From positions 62,001 through 126,000 of the forward strand of contig NZ_JAHKPZ010000015.1 in assembly GCF_018860825.1 (NCBI RefSeq): a stretch of DNA of 64,000 nt. Reading direction: 5' to 3'. The DNA is from Lacinutrix sp. C3R15. GTDB lineage: Bacteria; Bacteroidota; Bacteroidia; Flavobacteriales; Flavobacteriaceae. This document shows positions 61,632 through 64,000 of this stretch, in pieces; within the stretch, counting starts at the first letter, position 1; every line of letters starts with the position of its first letter. Made by a program: the position numbers and the translations under genes. The notes beneath the pieces are model-generated. The model was given only the letters and a program-made list of their open reading frames with translations, ran no database searches and had not been told where the DNA came from.

Positions 61632-62672
61632 TTAATTTAATTCTTCTAAAATATAAGTTTGATTAAACAAGTCCATAGTAATTTTATAATTTCCAGTACT
61701 TGTATTCGTAATGATAATATTATCACCACCATTATCTAAAGTACCATCAGCTCCTGAATCCCCATAATTATTTGCCCAATCATTGTTTAATCTAAATTTT
61801 AATTGACCACCATCAATTAAGGTTACATAGGAAACATAGATGTCATTACCTGCAGGATACATTGGCCAGTCTGTTCCATCCCAACCATTAGGTGTAGCGT
61901 CACCAACTAGTCCCCAGATATCATCGGTTGTAGTTTCTAAGGTGTACTCTAGTGTGTTTAAGTTTAGCGTTGCATAATAGGTTCCAGCAGTTACAGGAAT
62001 ATCTGCTCCGCCGCCTTCTAATGTGTTATTTGCACCATCATCACCATAGTTTACAGTCCAATCATTGTTTTCTCTAAATTTTATTAAGCCATCTAATAGA
62101 TATACATATCCCGAAAAAACACCTTCTACATCTGTTTTATATAAAGGAACATCTGGTCCATCCCAAGCATTAGGGGTAGCACTTCCTACAATTCCCCAAG
62201 GAGAACTTAAGTCTGAAAGCGCAGGGTAAGGGGTTACATTTAGTGTCACTGCTTCGGAATAAATACTTTTAAAAGGACTTAAAACAATCTCTACTTTAAT
62301 TTGTACTTGAGATTCTTCATTAGGCGCAAGCTCTAGACCAATTAAAGGCGTGTTCAACTCTTGTACCGTAAATGTTTTTTCAAAAGGCATAGCAGCAGTA
62401 ACGCTTTCTGCACTTGAGAAATCTCCATCTATGGTATCAATTAATACTTTATATGCATCTGGTGCTGCATCAAAACCATAATCTGGTTCTGACCAAGTTA
62501 CAGTAAGTGCATCTAAATCTGCATTGGTTTCGTTTAAAACAACAGTACTTTCTGAAAGTGTTACTTCAGGAATACTAGTACTGTTTAGTACAACAGTTTC
62601 TGTATCATCACAACTTATAAATAAGCTTGTAACGCATAAGAAAAGGATTGATTTGTATAGTATATTTTTCAT
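61632..62672 (-). CDS. SusE/SusF-type outer-membrane starch-binding lipoprotein
   Basis: A 346-residue surface lipoprotein (lipobox LFISC, Cys21). Residues about 30-150 form a SusE-type N-terminal domain. Two repeated binding modules follow (about 155-250 and 255-346), each with WG(I/L)VG-ATPN, a D-P-Y segment, and KFR-N-DW followed by NYGD. Such modules bind alpha-glucan chains at the cell surface. The gene begins 11 bases after susD. The same module occurs a third time inside SusD. Confidence 0.9.
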   Translation of the reverse strand: MKNILYKSILFLCVTSLFISCDDTETVVLNSTSIPEVTLSESTVVLNETNADLDALTVTWSEPDYGFDAAPDAYKVLIDTIDGDFSSAESVTAAMPFEKTFTVQELNTPLIGLELAPNEESQVQIKVEIVLSPFKSIYSEAVTLNVTPYPALSDLSSPWGIVGSATPNAWDGPDVPLYKTDVEGVFSGYVYLLDGLIKFRENNDWTVNYGDDGANNTLEGGGADIPVTAGTYYATLNLNTLEYTLETTTDDIWGLVGDATPNGWDGTDWPMYPAGNDIYVSYVTLIDGGQLKFRLNNDWANNYGDSGADGTLDNGGDNIIITNTSTGNYKITMDLFNQTYILEELN

Positions 62673-62683
62673 TTTAATAGTTA

Positions 62684-64000
62684 TTAATACCCTTCGTTTT
62701 GAGAAAGGTTAGGGTTAACTGTTATAATACTTGTAGGTAAAGGAAATAAATTTCTGAAGGCAGAAACAGAAGTTCCTACAGGGTCATTTCCTTTAAAAGG
62801 CCACACATAAGTATCTGTTGTAAAATAATTGTAACGTATTAAGTCTGTACGTCTTTGCCCTTCCCAATATAATTCCTTAGATCTTTCATCTATAATGAAA
62901 TCTAAAGTTAAATCGCTACTAGATATGTTTGCATTTGTACTGCCAGTAGCTCTTTCTATTAATTCATTTATTTTGTTTGCAGCCAAATTTAAATCACCAC
63001 CACCACCTCTAAGAGCAGCTTCAGCATAGTTAAAATATATTTCTGCTAAACGTATTAAAGGAAAATCGGTATCTACAAAATCTCCAGCAGCATCACTACC
63101 TTGGTTACCAAAGCTGTCAATGTTTTTAAATTTAGTAACGGCATAACCATCTGTAAATTCAGAAATGTCTTCTATTTCTAGGTTTTGACCATCTGTGTAG
63201 AACATAGCACGTTGATCACTTGTAGGTGTAAAAGGTGTAATAGAATAAGTAAGAGCGTCTAAATCAAGAGTGATTTGGTAGGTTCCAGCGGTAACAGGAA
63301 TATTTTCTCCACCAACTTCTAGTGAACCATCTGCTCCGTTATCTCCATAGTTATTACCCCAATCTTCATTAAATCTAAATTTTAAGAAACCATCGGTAAG
63401 TGTAGTATACAAAGTAAATTGGTTTGTACCTGTTTCATACATTTCTGTATCAGGACCTTCCCAACCATTAGGTGTTCCATCTCCAACGATTCCCCAATCT
63501 GATTGTGTTCCTAAATCTGCATTTAAATCGTCAAGGCTTATTTCTGGGAATTTTTCTACTAAAGCTTTAGTAGTTCTTAAGCCTCCCCAGCCACCATTAA
63601 CGCCAAATTCTGTTGCATCCATAGATCCACCTATTGCAGCATGAACTAAAAAAGTTGTACCACCATAAGTTTGTGAAAATAATCCATCAAAATTTAATGT
63701 GAAGATAAATTCGTTTTGTGCGCCATTAGTATCATTATCTGCAAGAAATAATTCATCATATGCTGTTCCATTTCCATTAGCATCATTAGTATTAATAGCG
63801 TAAGTAGAATTAATTACGTTGTTAGAGTATGTAACACAATCTGTATAACGAGGTGTACCTGTATAAACCTCTGCATTTAAATATAATTTAGATAATAATG
63901 CCCAAGCAGCAACTTGATCTACTCTTCCGTATTCATTAGATCTACTAGGTTTTAAGTAGTCTTGAATCTCTAATAATTCTGTTTCTACAAAATCAAATAA
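62684..64000 (-). CDS. SusD/RagB-family glycan-binding lipoprotein with nested SusE-type module (5' end beyond the window)
   Basis: The frame is open from 62684 to the right edge, giving 438 residues of the C-terminal part. It is a SusD-type surface lipoprotein that works as the lid of a SusC importer: the helical N-terminal region continues off the edge, and the end shows the SusD_RagB signature (IRLAEIYFNYAEA, RSKELYWEGQRR, NLFPLPTSII). Between the two halves, a module of about 89 residues (63230-63496) closely resembles the SusE/SusF modules. The ATG at 63622 is internal. susC is presumably beyond 64000. Confidence 0.9.
   Translation of the reverse strand, partial: LFDFVETELLEIQDYLKPSRSNEYGRVDQVAAWALLSKLYLNAEVYTGTPRYTDCVTYSNNVINSTYAINTNDANGNGTAYDELFLADNDTNGAQNEFIFTLNFDGLFSQTYGGTTFLVHAAIGGSMDATEFGVNGGWGGLRTTKALVEKFPEISLDDLNADLGTQSDWGIVGDGTPNGWEGPDTEMYETGTNQFTLYTTLTDGFLKFRFNEDWGNNYGDNGADGSLEVGGENIPVTAGTYQITLDLDALTYSITPFTPTSDQRAMFYTDGQNLEIEDISEFTDGYAVTKFKNIDSFGNQGSDAAGDFVDTDFPLIRLAEIYFNYAEAALRGGGGDLNLAANKINELIERATGSTNANISSSDLTLDFIIDERSKELYWEGQRRTDLIRYNYFTTDTYVWPFKGNDPVGTSVSAFRNLFPLPTSIITVNPNLSQNEGY
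63230..63496 (-). repeat. SusE-type binding module nested within susD
   Basis: WGIVGDGTPNGWEG starts the module, and KFRFNEDWGNNYGDNGAD lies in its middle. It matches, almost word for word, module 1 and module 2 of the adjacent susE (about 61930-62200 and 61635-61920), with IPVTAGTY shared exactly with module 1. Confidence 0.85.

Noticed and set aside
62684-63622. susD as a complete gene starting at ATG 63622
   Set aside because: The frame stays open to the window edge and encodes typical SusD sequence upstream of this Met, so the Met is internal.
1-64000. CRISPR arrays, prophage, insertion sequences or a classical defence island
   Set aside because: No regularly spaced repeats, transposase, integrase, phage structural gene or restriction/defence gene was found in any frame.

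Overview
The window is about 64 kb of low-GC chromosome from a member of the phylum Bacteroidota, almost certainly a marine-type Flavobacteriaceae; the genus cannot be fixed from the sequence. The grounds are six secreted proteins ending in type IX secretion (T9SS) sorting domains, a SusD/SusE glycan-uptake locus, an exonuclease domain fused to the DNA polymerase III alpha subunit, genes without Shine-Dalgarno sequences, and many promoters with the Bacteroidota -7 box TAnnTTTG. No transposase, integrase, phage gene or CRISPR array is visible.

Layout. 0-7.5 kb: tyrS, a YHS protein, a LuxE-like acyl-protein ligase and three T9SS-exported proteins. 7.7-15.5 kb: a PhoB/PhoR-type two-component pair, a glycosyltransferase, trmB, a LysE exporter, an alkyltransferase-like protein without the catalytic Cys, and Fe-S/redox genes (Mrp, NfuA-like, ferredoxin-NADP reductase, ferredoxin). 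15.7-19.6 kb: a probable iron-regulated operon (porin, imelysin lipoprotein, di-heme lipoprotein) behind a perfect inverted repeat that surrounds its promoter. 19.6-31 kb: housekeeping genes (phosphoesterase, acyl-CoA dehydrogenase, trmN6, rimM, rpsP, dnaE, trxA, DUF58, tRNA-Asp). 31.5-34.6 kb: a tiny exported peptide followed by a TPR-histidine kinase and a NarL-type regulator. 34.8-50 kb: membrane and envelope genes, ruvC, hemW (no ordinary start codon), two small STAS proteins, a PhnA-like protein and two M24 aminopeptidases. 50-54 kb: a BlaI/BlaR1 pair with two operators embedded in its own promoter, divergent from a secreted M28 peptidase. 54.8-56.5 kb: an M20 dipeptidase and tRNA-Leu. 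56.6-64 kb: a starch or maltodextrin utilisation locus: a LacI regulator, then, on the opposite strand, susD (running off the right edge), susE, a GH13 amylase and another T9SS protein.

The most interesting non-coding signal is an element present four times (13810-13886, 29881-29980, 45979-46099, and 54755-54868 on the minus strand). Each copy lies just 3' of a gene and in that gene's orientation. The linkers are conserved, while the three stems change sequence but keep pairing, which points to a structured RNA. It may be the known but functionally unexplained Flavo-1 motif. Other notable points are a SusE-type binding module nested inside SusD, the hemW start codon, and a small GC-rich palindrome found in two leaders and inside one coding sequence.
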